Source of the DNA: Phycisphaerales bacterium
GTDB lineage: Bacteria > Planctomycetota > Phycisphaerae > Phycisphaerales > SM1A02
Assembly (NCBI GenBank): GCA_029243925.1
Contig: JAQWRC010000029.1
Span: forward strand, 1 to 5,778
Reading direction: 5' to 3'
Length of the DNA: 5,778 nt
Shown here: positions 5,588 through 5,778 of the stretch, piece by piece
Position numbering within the stretch: the first letter of the stretch is position 1
Layout: each line of letters starts with the position of its first letter
The notes under the pieces: generated by a model
What the model was told of the DNA's origin: nothing
Database searches by the model: none
The model's input: the letters and a program-made list of their open reading frames with translations, nothing else
Position numbers and translations under genes: made by a program

Positions 5588-5778
5588 CTAAGTGCAGGGG
5601 CCCCAGGTGCCGATCACGTTCAGCATGTCTTCGATGTCGACGACACCGTTACCGTCGGTATCACCTGAGCAGGAAATCGGACAAGAGAAGTCTGCACAAG
5701 AGGAGTCTGCGCCGCCCCATGTCCCACCGTGGCCTTCACAGTCGGATGAAACGGTTGTAATGCAGAGTCCATCGAGAC
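5588..5778 (-). CDS. Secreted Cys-rich protein with single dockerin-like loop, C-terminal part
   Basis: The 3' end of a minus-strand gene; the start lies beyond the window. The 62 readable residues (TAG stop at 5588-5590) begin LDGLCITT. A Cys-rich stretch follows (cysteines at fragment positions 5, 13, 27, 32 and 36) containing CEGHGGTW; it resembles a C-x(n)-C-x-x-x-GGTW-x(n)-C repeat that I recall from secreted Phycisphaerae proteins. Next comes one EF-hand/dockerin-like loop, D39-T-D-G-N-G-V-V-D-I-E-D50, and the protein ends GTWGPCT. Unlike the beta-helix protein in this window, which has two loops, this tail has a single one. The end W-G-x-C-x-stop is the same in both. It is likely an extracellular or surface protein; its main domain is outside the window. 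An intrinsic terminator follows at 5523-5555. Confidence 0.85.
   Translation of the reverse strand, partial: LDGLCITTVSSDCEGHGGTWGGADSSCADFSCPISCSGDTDGNGVVDIEDMLNVIGTWGPCT

Overview
The window looks like a chromosomal stretch from a planctomycete, most likely class Phycisphaerae. The main reason is two secreted proteins whose C-termini carry EF-hand/dockerin-like Asp-rich loops and then end in W-G-x-C-x-stop, a tail I associate with that class. One of them also has a Cys-rich segment of a kind I recall from the same group. The taxonomic call is inference from these proteins; no rRNA or marker gene is present.

Layout, left to right. Positions 1-67 hold the last 21 codons of a plus-strand gene whose end matches the C-terminus of DNA polymerase I. 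Positions 68-507 are non-coding and dense in inverted repeats, with a weak promoter candidate near the right end. Positions 508-1947 (+) encode a complete, cytosolic-looking member of the gamma-glutamyltransferase (GGT) Ntn-hydrolase superfamily that keeps the autoprocessing Thr but has lost most residues that bind the gamma-glutamyl group in classical GGT. Positions 2000-3274 (-) converge on it and encode a secreted right-handed beta-helix protein with a dockerin-like tail, preceded by a near-consensus sigma70-type promoter. Positions 3532-5544 (+) diverge from that gene and encode a full-length ABC exporter half-transporter with an unusual basic N-terminal extension. Positions 5588-5778 (-) are the 3' end of another secreted Cys-rich protein with a single dockerin-like loop. 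The intrinsic terminator of that last gene lies inside the 3' end of the ABC gene.

The genes alternate in strand and do not form an operon. I see no sign of a shared pathway, no mobile element, no CRISPR array and no tRNA or rRNA. The most interesting points are the altered active site of the GGT-like enzyme, the hairpin-rich 440-base leader before it, the GGA/FxxN-type repeats of the beta-helix protein, the shared W-G-x-C-x endings, and the terminator embedded in a convergent coding sequence. I found no clear evidence of a new multi-gene system.
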